Source of the DNA: an uncultured Selenomonadaceae bacterium
GTDB taxonomy: Bacteria; Bacillota; Negativicutes; Selenomonadales; Selenomonadaceae
Length of the DNA stretch: 5,445 nt
Reading direction: 5' to 3'
Assembly (NCBI GenBank): GCA_905236595.1
Contig: CAJORE010000110.1
Span: forward strand, 1-5,445
This document shows, piece after piece, positions 1-4,897 of the stretch. The notes under the pieces are model-generated. The model was not told the DNA's origin and did no database searches. It was given only the letters and a program-made list of their open reading frames with translations. The position numbers and the translations under genes were made by a program. Each line of letters begins with the position of its first letter. The first letter of the stretch is position 1.

Positions 1-283
1 GCAAGGTCAGTCGCGATCCGCGGGTCGCGCTCAACGTCCCCGGTTCGATGACAAAAGTTTTGCTGCGGATGGCATCCTCGACAATACGTTCCATGGCAAT
101 GCGGATTTCTGCATAAAGCTCCGCATCCGCCGCTGTGTCACGATAAGTTTTCACCGTAAAAACAAACAGCATTGCCGCTGTGCCGATAAGCAAAACGATA
201 ACCGGCAAAACGGCGGCCAGTTCCAAGAATATTTGTCCGCGTTGTCGAGCCTTAGGGAATAATCCGCTCAAAAATTTCCGCAT
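1..283 (-). CDS. GspJ/PilW-like minor pseudopilin, 3' end outside the window
   Basis: The N-terminal 94 residues of a prepilin-like protein are present, and the gene continues past the left edge. Starting at the ATG at 283 gives a basic leader, MRKFLSGLFPKARQRG, followed by the cleavage site G16/Q17 and a hydrophobic segment (about residues 17-43) with Glu at mature position +5 (QIFLE). This is the type IV prepilin signature, cut by a PilD/ComC-type peptidase. The following stretch, about residues 57-72 (AELYAEIRIAMERIVEDA), resembles the 'RIAM-RI--DI' region of GspJ/PilW proteins, which sit in the tip complex of the pseudopilus. The start overlaps the end of the preceding pseudopilin gene by 32 nt, so translation is probably coupled. 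No clear Shine-Dalgarno site is visible, and an in-frame TTG at 271 is an alternative start. Being fourth in a G-H-I-J order supports the assignment. Odd feature: the mature protein begins with Gln rather than Phe or Met. Confidence 0.8.
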   Translation of the reverse strand, partial: MRKFLSGLFPKARQRGQIFLELAAVLPVIVLLIGTAAMLFVFTVKTYRDTAADAELYAEIRIAMERIVEDAIRSKTFVIEPGTLSATRGSRLTL

Positions 284-713
284 ATTGTTTGTTGTTCAGC
301 GTATAGCGTATGGTTATCGTCGCATATTTGGCGCCGTCTGCGGCGGCAACAACCTGCGTGTCCGCCGCATAAGCAATGCCGTTGGCGGTTAGATCGGCGC
401 TTTCGCCTTGCCACGGCAACGCGCCGGTTGCCAATTCGTCGGCTACGGATTTTTCGAGAAGCGCCGCCGCTTGCGTCTGCCCCAAAAATATGGCCGTAGC
501 TTGAGCCGCCGCCCGTTGCCGCGCATTGGTCGCCGTTTGCAAAACCAACGCCGTACCGGCCAAAGCCACAACGACGATGCTAAGGAGTACCGTTTCCGTT
601 AAAGCAAAACCCTTTTCGTCGCGCACAGCAAATGACGGCGCAATGATTTTTCGGAAGTGCCGATAAAATAAACGACACAGTTTAATCCCGCTACGCAAAT
701 AAAATTTTCCCAT
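252..713 (-). CDS. GspI/PilV-like minor pseudopilin
   Basis: This encodes a 153-residue class III signal peptide protein. The cleavage site is at G35/F36 (DEKG then FALTE), giving Glu at mature +5 and a hydrophobic helix at about residues 36-59. The region after the helix, with residues TAIFLGQTQAAALLEK, matches the 'A---A--LAQ----LE' pattern of GspI/PilV minor pseudopilins, which join the initiating tip complex. The chosen ATG lies 2 nt after the stop of the upstream pseudopilin, consistent with translational coupling, but has no obvious ribosome binding site. It implies a 35-residue basic leader, long for this family. A GTG at 626 would give a conventional six-residue leader (MRDEKG) but also lacks a binding site. 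An open in-frame extension reaches back to 788, but it lies inside the upstream gene and is unlikely to be used. Confidence 0.85.
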   Translation of the reverse strand: MGKFYLRSGIKLCRLFYRHFRKIIAPSFAVRDEKGFALTETVLLSIVVVALAGTALVLQTATNARQRAAAQATAIFLGQTQAAALLEKSVADELATGALPWQGESADLTANGIAYAADTQVVAAADGAKYATITIRYTLNNKQYAEIFERIIP

Positions 714-715
714 AA

Positions 716-1210
716 TCAATAATCGCCGGTGGGCGGCGCGTTTGCCGTGCGAATACGCCCCATGCCGCTGATGATGACATAGCGGCACAGGGCGGGATCG
801 GAAACGGCATAAATTTTGAAAGTGTTGTTCTGCACCGAGCCGCCGTTCTGTCCAAAATTAACCGTAACTTTGGCGGCCGACCGGAAAGTTTCTAAACGCA
901 AAGCCGACGGAAGGTTGTGCCGATAATAAACGTCATATACGGAACGGCGCATTTGCCAGCCGGTTTCGCTAACATAAAGCGTCATAGCGGCAGGCGGTTC
1001 GTAAAAATCGCGCAAACCGGCGGCGCGAAAATCATTACTGCGCGATTGTGACTGCAAATGTCGCAAGTCGGCGGCCAGAATGTTCGCTTCTTGTTCAATC
1101 AAAGCCTCGCGCCAAAATGTCAACGCTTGCGGCACCGTCAGCGCCGCAACAATACTCAGCAACGCCGCCGCCAAAATGCCTTCGATAAGGAAATGGCCGC
1201 GCTGGCTCAT
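716..1210 (-). CDS. GspH/FimT/ComGD-like minor pseudopilin
   Basis: This is a 164-residue prepilin-like protein with a very short leader, MSQRG, cut before HFLIEG. Glu falls at mature +5, and the hydrophobic helix spans about residues 6-28. The 'NILAADLRHLQSQSR' stretch (about 43-57) and the C-terminal 'YVIISGMGRIR' stretch (about 144-154) are typical of GspH/FimT and ComGD pseudopilins, where a beta-rich C-terminal domain packs against the pilin helix. The ATG overlaps the stop of the preceding gene in an ATGA arrangement. A GGGGA at 1220-1224 sits 9 nt upstream of the start. It is the second pseudopilin of the operon. Assignment to the GspH/FimT group is fairly firm. Whether it serves secretion, pili or DNA uptake cannot be told from this gene. 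Confidence 0.87.
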   Translation of the reverse strand: MSQRGHFLIEGILAAALLSIVAALTVPQALTFWREALIEQEANILAADLRHLQSQSRSNDFRAAGLRDFYEPPAAMTLYVSETGWQMRRSVYDVYYRHNLPSALRLETFRSAAKVTVNFGQNGGSVQNNTFKIYAVSDPALCRYVIISGMGRIRTANAPPTGDY

Positions 1211-1629
1211 TTGCCGAAATCCCCGGCGACATGATCGTCCAAAGCGGCGCGGCGTTGTGTCGTACTGCCCACCGTCACATCCTTAATGGCATAACTCGCA
1301 GCGACAATTTCATGAGCGGTTGTTGAATTTTTCAGGCGGCACTTCCCTTTGGGCGGCAACGGCACGTCGTTGACGTATTCGGCAAGGTCGGTGACGTAAG
1401 TCGGCAACGCGCCGTTCTCCGCTTCGTACATGACGATGGCCGCATCCAAAGTCTGCAAGTCGGCCTGCACTTTGGCGGTATTGGCCAACTCCAACGAGGA
1501 CGTGAATTTTGGCACGGCCACCGAAGCCAATATGCCGATCATGGCAATGACAATCACAACCTCGACCATGGTAAAGCCGCGACAATCGGCGATTATCGCC
1601 CGGGCGGTCATCTGCAAGTTACGACACAT
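1207..1629 (-). CDS. GspG-like major pseudopilin (type II secretion / type IV pilin family)
   Basis: This encodes about 140 residues with an archetypal prepilin N-terminus. An 18-residue leader ends CRG, followed by FTMVEVVIVIAMIGILASVAVP (residues 19-40), with Phe at +1 and Glu at +5. After the helix comes 'KVQADLQTLDAAIVMYEAENGALPT' (about 53-77), the pattern seen in GspG-like major pseudopilins and related pilins. GspG subunits polymerise into the periplasmic pseudopilus that works as a piston. I chose the ATG at 1629 because GGGGTGA at 1639-1645 lies 9 nt upstream. A GTG at 1635 and an ATG at 1611 are alternatives that keep the cleavage site. The gene overlaps the end of the MgtC-family gene by 11 nt and the next pseudopilin by 4 nt, so all are probably cotranslated. 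ComGC of the competence pilus is the main alternative identity. Confidence 0.9.
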   Translation of the reverse strand: MCRNLQMTARAIIADCRGFTMVEVVIVIAMIGILASVAVPKFTSSLELANTAKVQADLQTLDAAIVMYEAENGALPTYVTDLAEYVNDVPLPPKGKCRLKNSTTAHEIVAASYAIKDVTVGSTTQRRAALDDHVAGDFGK

Positions 1630-2302
1630 CGACACTTATCACCCCGTCCAATTTTTTCAAGCTGTCCACGACGATAATGCTCTTGACATTTTGGCGATTG
1701 TAAACCTCAAGTTCGATGTAAACCGGTGTCCCGCCGCCCATGTCAACGGCCTCGTCTTCGGCGGCCTTCACCTTTATGCCGCGCACCTTCAGGTGCAAAT
1801 CCTCCAAACAATCGCTGATGTTGACGATTTGCCCGGGACTGTCCAAAGTATGAATCGTTATGAACAAATTATGTTCGTGCATGACCCATTCGTCAATGCG
1901 CGACAATGCGCCAAGCGTCATAAAAACCAACGCCGAAGTAAACAAGGCGGCGGCGTAATAACCGCCGCCGACGGCGATGCCGACTCCCGCAACCACCCAT
2001 AAACAAGCCGCCGTGGTCAGTCCGGTGACGGTCAGCCCTTCTTTCATTATGGCGCCCGCACCCAAAAAGCCGATGCCGCTTACAACCTGCGCCACGAGCC
2101 GCGCCGGATCCGCGTTGGTCTTGCCTTCAACCACCGAATAAATATCCTGGCTCATAATCATGATGAGGCACGAACCCAAACAGACGAGCATATTTGTGCG
2201 CAATCCCGCCGATTTGCGGCGCGACTGTCGTTCATAACCGATTATGCCGCCCAATACTGCGGCCAACGTCAGACGAAAGAATAACTCCCCGTCGGAAATC
2301 AT
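1619..2302 (-). CDS. MgtC/SapB family inner-membrane protein with C-terminal ACT-like domain
   Basis: This is a 227-residue membrane protein. The N-terminal MgtC/SapB domain carries the family motifs: 'GGIIGYERQSRRKSAGLRTN' at about residues 18-37, 'DPARLVAQVVSGIGFLGAGAI' at 65-85, and 'GLTTAACLWVVAGVGIAVGGG' at 94-114. Four to five hydrophobic segments are visible. The cytoplasmic tail (about 146-227) looks like the ACT-like regulatory domain found in many of these proteins. MgtC homologues are linked to growth in low magnesium, acid or intracellular conditions and to modulation of ATP synthase or transporters. The tail does not settle which applies. The start at 2302 is supported by AAGGTGAGG at 2305-2313. 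An ATG at 2347 would add 15 residues without a good binding site. The gene is first in a unit followed by four pseudopilins and has its own candidate promoter. That linkage is unusual. Confidence 0.93.
   Translation of the reverse strand: MISDGELFFRLTLAAVLGGIIGYERQSRRKSAGLRTNMLVCLGSCLIMIMSQDIYSVVEGKTNADPARLVAQVVSGIGFLGAGAIMKEGLTVTGLTTAACLWVVAGVGIAVGGGYYAAALFTSALVFMTLGALSRIDEWVMHEHNLFITIHTLDSPGQIVNISDCLEDLHLKVRGIKVKAAEDEAVDMGGGTPVYIELEVYNRQNVKSIIVVDSLKKLDGVISVDVS
1639..1645 (-). promoter_or_regulatory. Ribosome binding site of the GspG-like gene, inside the MgtC-family gene
   Basis: The minus strand reads GGGGTGA, 9 nt before the ATG at 1629. It lies within the last codons of the MgtC-family gene, favouring translational coupling, and decides between three possible starts. 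Confidence 0.6.
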
Positions 2303-2304
2303 AG

Positions 2305-2313
2305 CCTCACCTT
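2305..2313 (-). promoter_or_regulatory. Ribosome binding site of the MgtC-family gene
   Basis: The minus strand reads AAGGTGAGG just before GCT and ATG. It decides the start at 2302 over the upstream ATG at 2347. Confidence 0.75.
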
Positions 2314-2376
2314 CTTCGGCGAATCCGTCAACCGCGAAAGAGAACATAAATAACTGAATTTTTCAGACCGGCGAAT

Positions 2377-2405
2377 ATTTTATCACCGAATATAGGCGAA
2401 CGCAA
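2377..2405 (-). promoter_or_regulatory. Candidate sigma-A promoter for the mgtC-pseudopilin operon
   Basis: The minus strand has TTGCGT (2405-2400), a 17-nt spacer, then TAAAAT (2382-2377). The -10 matches TATAAT at five of six positions, while the -35 is weak beyond its TTG. It lies between the terminator of the preceding unit and the MgtC-family start, about 75 nt upstream of that start, which is where a promoter is needed. No operator is apparent. Confidence 0.5.
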
Positions 2406-2433
2406 GGAAAAGTTTGCGCCGCCCCCGACGCAA

Positions 2434-2470
2434 GCAAAAATCCCCCGCCGTTACGGCGAGGGATTTTTGC
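2434..2470 (-). terminator. Rho-independent terminator after ftsL
   Basis: Two 17-nt arms (2434-2450 and 2454-2470) are inverted repeats with one mismatch and a TTA loop. The inner part of the stem is GC-rich, and the outer part pairs an A tract with a T tract, so the minus-strand transcript ends in a uridine run. The structure begins 20 nt after the ftsL stop. A T run also follows on the plus strand, so it could work in both directions, although no plus-strand gene needs it. Confidence 0.9.
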
Positions 2471-2489
2471 GTCCGGTTCCCAATATCAA

Positions 2490-2915
2490 CTATTTCTCAT
2501 GCGCGAAATACATCTTCGTCGGCGTCTGCATATGCAGTTCCTTTTGGGCGATCTCCGCTATGCGTCCCGGAGCTTTCAAGCGGGCTATCTCAACGCGCAA
2601 CCGCTCGTTTTCCTGCTCCATGTTTTGCGCTCTGGTCTGCACGGCCACCAAAGCATAACCTCGGCTTGCGCTGATACCGCTGCTGACGGTCACCGCCATC
2701 GCAAGCGCGGCAAAAGCAAGGAACATCACCTGCGCCCGCGAACGTAACCGCGTATTAAGCACCGACATCGGCTTGTTGTCATTTTTTATCGCTTTAAGTT
2801 TAGGCTTGCGCGGTTGTTCCGTCGGTACTTCAACGGGTTCTCTATATGCTTCGCGCCCATATTCGTAGTCGTAGTCGTAATCGTAGTCTAAGCGTCTTGC
2901 GGCTCGTAATGCCAC
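2490..2915 (-). CDS. ftsL: FtsL-like divisome protein
   Basis: This is a 141-residue single-pass (bitopic) membrane protein. The cytoplasmic N-terminus (residues 1-60) contains an alternating DYDYDYDYEYG tract at 10-20 and a basic patch at 36-44. One transmembrane helix follows (about 61-82), then a periplasmic coiled coil (about 90-114, 'RAQNMEQENERLRVEIARLK'), then 'RIAEIAQKELHMQTPTKMYF'. This last segment is the usual ending of FtsL/DivIC-type proteins. FtsL bridges FtsB (DivIC) and FtsQ (DivIB) and activates the FtsWI septal synthase. The start is a GTG, chosen because a perfect AGGAGG lies 9 nt upstream. The gene begins 17 nt after the rsmH stop, matching the conserved rsmH-ftsL order, and a strong terminator follows. 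The FtsL-versus-FtsB assignment rests on this neighbour because the sequence alone is weakly diagnostic. The usual next gene, ftsI/pbp, is missing. Confidence 0.83.
   Translation of the reverse strand: MALRAARRLDYDYDYDYEYGREAYREPVEVPTEQPRKPKLKAIKNDNKPMSVLNTRLRSRAQVMFLAFAALAMAVTVSSGISASRGYALVAVQTRAQNMEQENERLRVEIARLKAPGRIAEIAQKELHMQTPTKMYFAHEK
2863..2886 (-). repeat. Hexanucleotide tandem repeat coding for Tyr-Asp in ftsL
   Basis: Four consecutive 6-bp units of the form TCGTAR (plus strand) occur in this span, three TCGTAG and one TCGTAA. On the minus strand they encode the alternating Tyr and Asp residues of the ftsL N-terminus. Because the period is six, a gain or loss of units would keep the frame and only change the tract length. 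Confidence 0.85.
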
Positions 2916-2924
2916 GGTTAAACG

Positions 2925-2930
2925 CCTCCT
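2925..2930 (-). promoter_or_regulatory. Ribosome binding site of ftsL
   Basis: A perfect AGGAGG on the minus strand lies 9 nt before the GTG at 2915 and just upstream (in coordinates) of the rsmH stop codon. It decides the non-ATG start. Confidence 0.88.
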
Positions 2931-2932
2931 TT

Positions 2933-3856
2933 TCAGATCTTTTCGGCGACGCGCAACTTTGCGCTCTTGGCGCGGGCATTGCCGACAACCTCGTCAGCCC
3001 GTGCCGTTATCGCCTTGCCCAACAAGCGTAATTGCGGTTTATGCCCGCACACGCACACCGGGAAATTCGGGGGACAAACGCATCCCGTTGCCAATTCGCG
3101 AAGCACGCTTTTGGCAATTCTGTCCTCCAATGAATGAAACGTTATGATGGCCAGCCGCCCGCCCGGCTTTAACCGTTGGGCGGCGGCTTTGAAAGCCCGT
3201 TCCAATATCTTAAGCTCGTTGTTGACTTCTATGCGGAGCGCTTGAAAAACCCTCTTTGCCGGGTGTCCGTCTTTGGCATGAGGATTAACGCGACCGATAA
3301 GCGCCGCCAGCTCACCCGTCGTAGCGATGGGCGACAACTTGCGCTCGGCCATAATCGCCGCCGCCATACGCTTGGCCAAACGCTCCTCGCCGTATTCGCG
3401 AAAAATTTTGACCAACGCCGCCGCGTCGTAGGTGTTGACGACGTCGTAAGCCGTCAATTTGTCGCGCCTGTCCATACGCATATCGAGGGGCGCATCCTTC
3501 ATGTAGGAAAAACCCCGCGCCGCTTCGTCAATTTGGCGGCTTGACACGCCCAAATCAAACAGTATGCCGTCGGCCAAATCAATGCCGACATCGTCCAATA
3601 TGGCGGACAAGTCCGCAAAGTTGCCCCGTACGAGGCGTATATCGGCCTCCGTCAAGGGCTTCAATCTTTCGGTGGCATAGGCTATGGCCGCATCGTCGCG
3701 GTCAATGCCCAACAGTCGCCCTCCTTTAAGCATCCTCGCCACAAGGAAAGAATGACCGCCACCGCCCAAGGTACAATCAACATAAGTACCGGTGCTTTTT
3801 ACGGATAACGCCGTCGTCACTTCCTGCGGCATTACGCTTTCATGGTAAAAATCCAT
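2933..3856 (-). CDS. rsmH: 16S rRNA (cytosine(1402)-N(4))-methyltransferase RsmH
   Basis: This enzyme uses S-adenosylmethionine to methylate N4 of C1402 in the decoding centre of the 30S subunit. The 307-residue length fits the family (about 310). Family motifs are all visible: the start 'MDFYHESVMPQEV', the SAM-binding 'GGGGHS' at 31-36, the acidic 'GIDRDD' at 50-55, 'DLGVSSRQID' at 101-110, 'FQALRIEVNNEL' at 204-215, 'ITFHSLEDR' at 238-246, a Cys cluster at 259-270, and the C-terminal 'NARAKSAKLR' at 293-302, a variant of the usual N-R-S-R-S-A-K-L-R. I chose the ATG at 3856 because the protein begins exactly at the conserved start and AGAGGCGG precedes it. An open frame reaches 4021 but lacks conserved sequence. 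It heads a two-gene unit with ftsL. mraZ, its usual upstream neighbour, is absent. Confidence 0.97.
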   Translation of the reverse strand: MDFYHESVMPQEVTTALSVKSTGTYVDCTLGGGGHSFLVARMLKGGRLLGIDRDDAAIAYATERLKPLTEADIRLVRGNFADLSAILDDVGIDLADGILFDLGVSSRQIDEAARGFSYMKDAPLDMRMDRRDKLTAYDVVNTYDAAALVKIFREYGEERLAKRMAAAIMAERKLSPIATTGELAALIGRVNPHAKDGHPAKRVFQALRIEVNNELKILERAFKAAAQRLKPGGRLAIITFHSLEDRIAKSVLRELATGCVCPPNFPVCVCGHKPQLRLLGKAITARADEVVGNARAKSAKLRVAEKI

Positions 3857-3862
3857 ACGTTG

Positions 3863-3870
3863 CCGCCTCT
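3863..3870 (-). promoter_or_regulatory. Ribosome binding site of rsmH
   Basis: The minus strand reads AGAGGCGG, with the GAGG core 9 nt before the ATG at 3856. It supports this start over in-frame upstream ATGs at 3931 and 4021. Confidence 0.7.
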
Positions 3871-3950
3871 TTTTCACAATTTTTTCCGCACTTAATTTTC
3901 GGGAACCGATTACGTTTAGTTGTGACGTCATTGTCCGGCGAAAGTCCGAC

Positions 3951-3968
3951 CCGCAAACAAATTTGCGG
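3951..3968 (-). other. Hairpin in the rsmH 5' leader
   Basis: Perfect 7-bp arms CCGCAAA and TTTGCGG enclose a 4-nt loop in the predicted leader, about 20 nt downstream of the inferred transcription start. No uridine run follows, so it is not a plain terminator. A stabilising or regulatory role is possible but unproven. Confidence 0.4.
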
Positions 3969-3992
3969 CCAAACTTCAACCCGTGCCTATAT

Positions 3993-4021
3993 TTTATATC
4001 AAAAATTCGGCAATATGGCAA
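3993..4021 (-). promoter_or_regulatory. Strong predicted promoter for rsmH-ftsL
   Basis: The minus strand has TTGCCA (4021-4016), a 17-nt spacer, and TATAAA (3998-3993). Each box matches the sigma-A consensus at five of six positions. The inferred transcription start is near 3986, giving a leader of about 130 nt. It lies between the deacetylase stop and the rsmH start, so this pair can be transcribed on its own. No TGGGN repeats of the MraZ-operator type are seen nearby. Confidence 0.7.
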
Positions 4022-4056
4022 TAGGAATTTTCAGCTATTTTTCAGAAAACTCTCCT

Positions 4057-4083
4057 GCTAATTTTTTTACGGCTAATTTTTTT
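4057..4083. repeat. 12-bp direct repeat at the deacetylase stop codon
   Basis: GCTAATTTTTTT occurs twice at 4057-4068 and 4072-4083, a period of 15 bp. The second copy (coordinates) contains the deacetylase stop codon, and in the gene's reading frame the duplicated copy supplies further stops. A short slippage duplication in an A/T tract is the simplest explanation. Confidence 0.7.
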
Positions 4084-4897
4084 CCCAGCCGTTGCCGGAA
4101 AAGAGCGGCGTGTAACTTATACGTTCGCGAAAAGATTTCATCGTGTCCTCCGTATGGAAAATCGGTACGCGCTCCACGGCATAAAGATTGCTGTCGCCGT
4201 CGGCGTTGCCGTATTTTACGGTAAAGGCCGCTTTGTACCCGGCGTCTTTCACCAAACCGGCAATGTGCAAATTGTATGCGCCCGTCGGGTAAGCCAAAAA
4301 ATCGGCATCTTTGGCCAATTCCTTCTTTATGCGCTCCTTGGAGGCGCGAAGTTCCTCCTTAAGCGCTTCGTCCGTCAAATCCGTCAGCGAATTGTGGGTC
4401 TTGGTGTGGGATTCGACGCTTATTCCGCCGACCGCCATTTCCCGCAAATCATCCCACGTCACATAGTTCTTTTGTCCCACGAAATCGGTAATGACGAAAA
4501 TCGTGGCGGGCAAATTTAATTGCCGCAAAATCGGGAACGCATTGGTGTAATTGTCCTTATATCCGTCATCGAAGGTAATGAGCACCGCATTTTTCGGCAG
4601 TTCCTTTTGCCCCGTCAAACCGTCATAAAATTGATTGATGTTAATAACGTTGAAATCGTTCTCAAGAAGGTACCGTAATTGCGCGGCAAAATCGGCGGGA
4701 CTGACCGACAGGGAAATCGGCGTTTCGTCCACCTTATGATAATTGAGCACCAAAACGTGCGGCGCGTTCTTGACGCTTTCGCCGGAATACGAATATGTCG
4801 CGACGGGACGCGCCGCCTTCTCGCCGTTGGCCAAAAAAAACATTCCCGCCGCCGCACATAATACAACGATTAGCACCGCCGCCGCAAATCTCAGCAA
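4073..4897 (-). CDS. Membrane-anchored polysaccharide deacetylase (NodB homology domain)
   Basis: This is about 274 residues: an N-terminal hydrophobic anchor or signal (about residues 2-22), then a NodB-type deacetylase domain of the carbohydrate esterase 4 family. These enzymes use a metal ion to remove N-acetyl groups from cell-envelope polysaccharide or peptidoglycan. Visible motifs are 'NYHKVD' (52-57), motif 1 'TFDDGY' (108-113, with catalytic and metal Asp110/Asp111), motif 2 'SHTKTH' (163-168, metal His164 and His168) and 'AYPTGAYN' (202-209). The substrate cannot be read from the sequence. The 'YHKV' type is shared with PgaB/IcaB-like enzymes. I favour a TTG start at 4897 because AAAGGAAG lies 9 nt upstream, the spacing used by other genes here. 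A GTG at 4906 is the main alternative. The gene overlaps the upstream ABC ATPase, so they are probably coexpressed. Confidence 0.92.
   Translation of the reverse strand: MLRFAAAVLIVVLCAAAGMFFLANGEKAARPVATYSYSGESVKNAPHVLVLNYHKVDETPISLSVSPADFAAQLRYLLENDFNVININQFYDGLTGQKELPKNAVLITFDDGYKDNYTNAFPILRQLNLPATIFVITDFVGQKNYVTWDDLREMAVGGISVESHTKTHNSLTDLTDEALKEELRASKERIKKELAKDADFLAYPTGAYNLHIAGLVKDAGYKAAFTVKYGNADGDSNLYAVERVPIFHTEDTMKSFRERISYTPLFSGNGWEKN

Noticed and set aside
1430..2002. Open frame of 190 codons on the plus strand opposite the MgtC-family and GspG-like genes
   Set aside because: It is antisense to two clearly identified genes, has no recognisable domain and no good ribosome binding site. 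The GC-rich codon pattern of the real genes creates such frames.
3176..3544. Open frame of 122 codons on the plus strand opposite rsmH
   Set aside because: It lies wholly within a well-conserved rsmH, and its product resembles nothing.
3923..3930. TGACGTCA palindrome as a specific operator
   Set aside because: An 8-bp palindrome occurs often by chance, and no repressor or second copy supports it. It is only mentioned as part of the rsmH leader.
3857..4021. N-terminal extension of rsmH back to an ATG at 4021
   Set aside because: The product then starts before the conserved RsmH start, and this stretch holds the predicted promoter. The ATG at 3856 has a ribosome binding site.
4021..4056. Possible terminator after the deacetylase gene
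   Set aside because: The partial inverted repeat here has interrupted pairing and no uridine run follows, so it does not make a credible intrinsic terminator.
4154..4519. Plus-strand open frames opposite the deacetylase and the ABC ATPase, including that at 4795-5040
   Set aside because: They are antisense to confidently identified genes and show low-complexity, Arg- and Pro-rich products typical of shadow frames.
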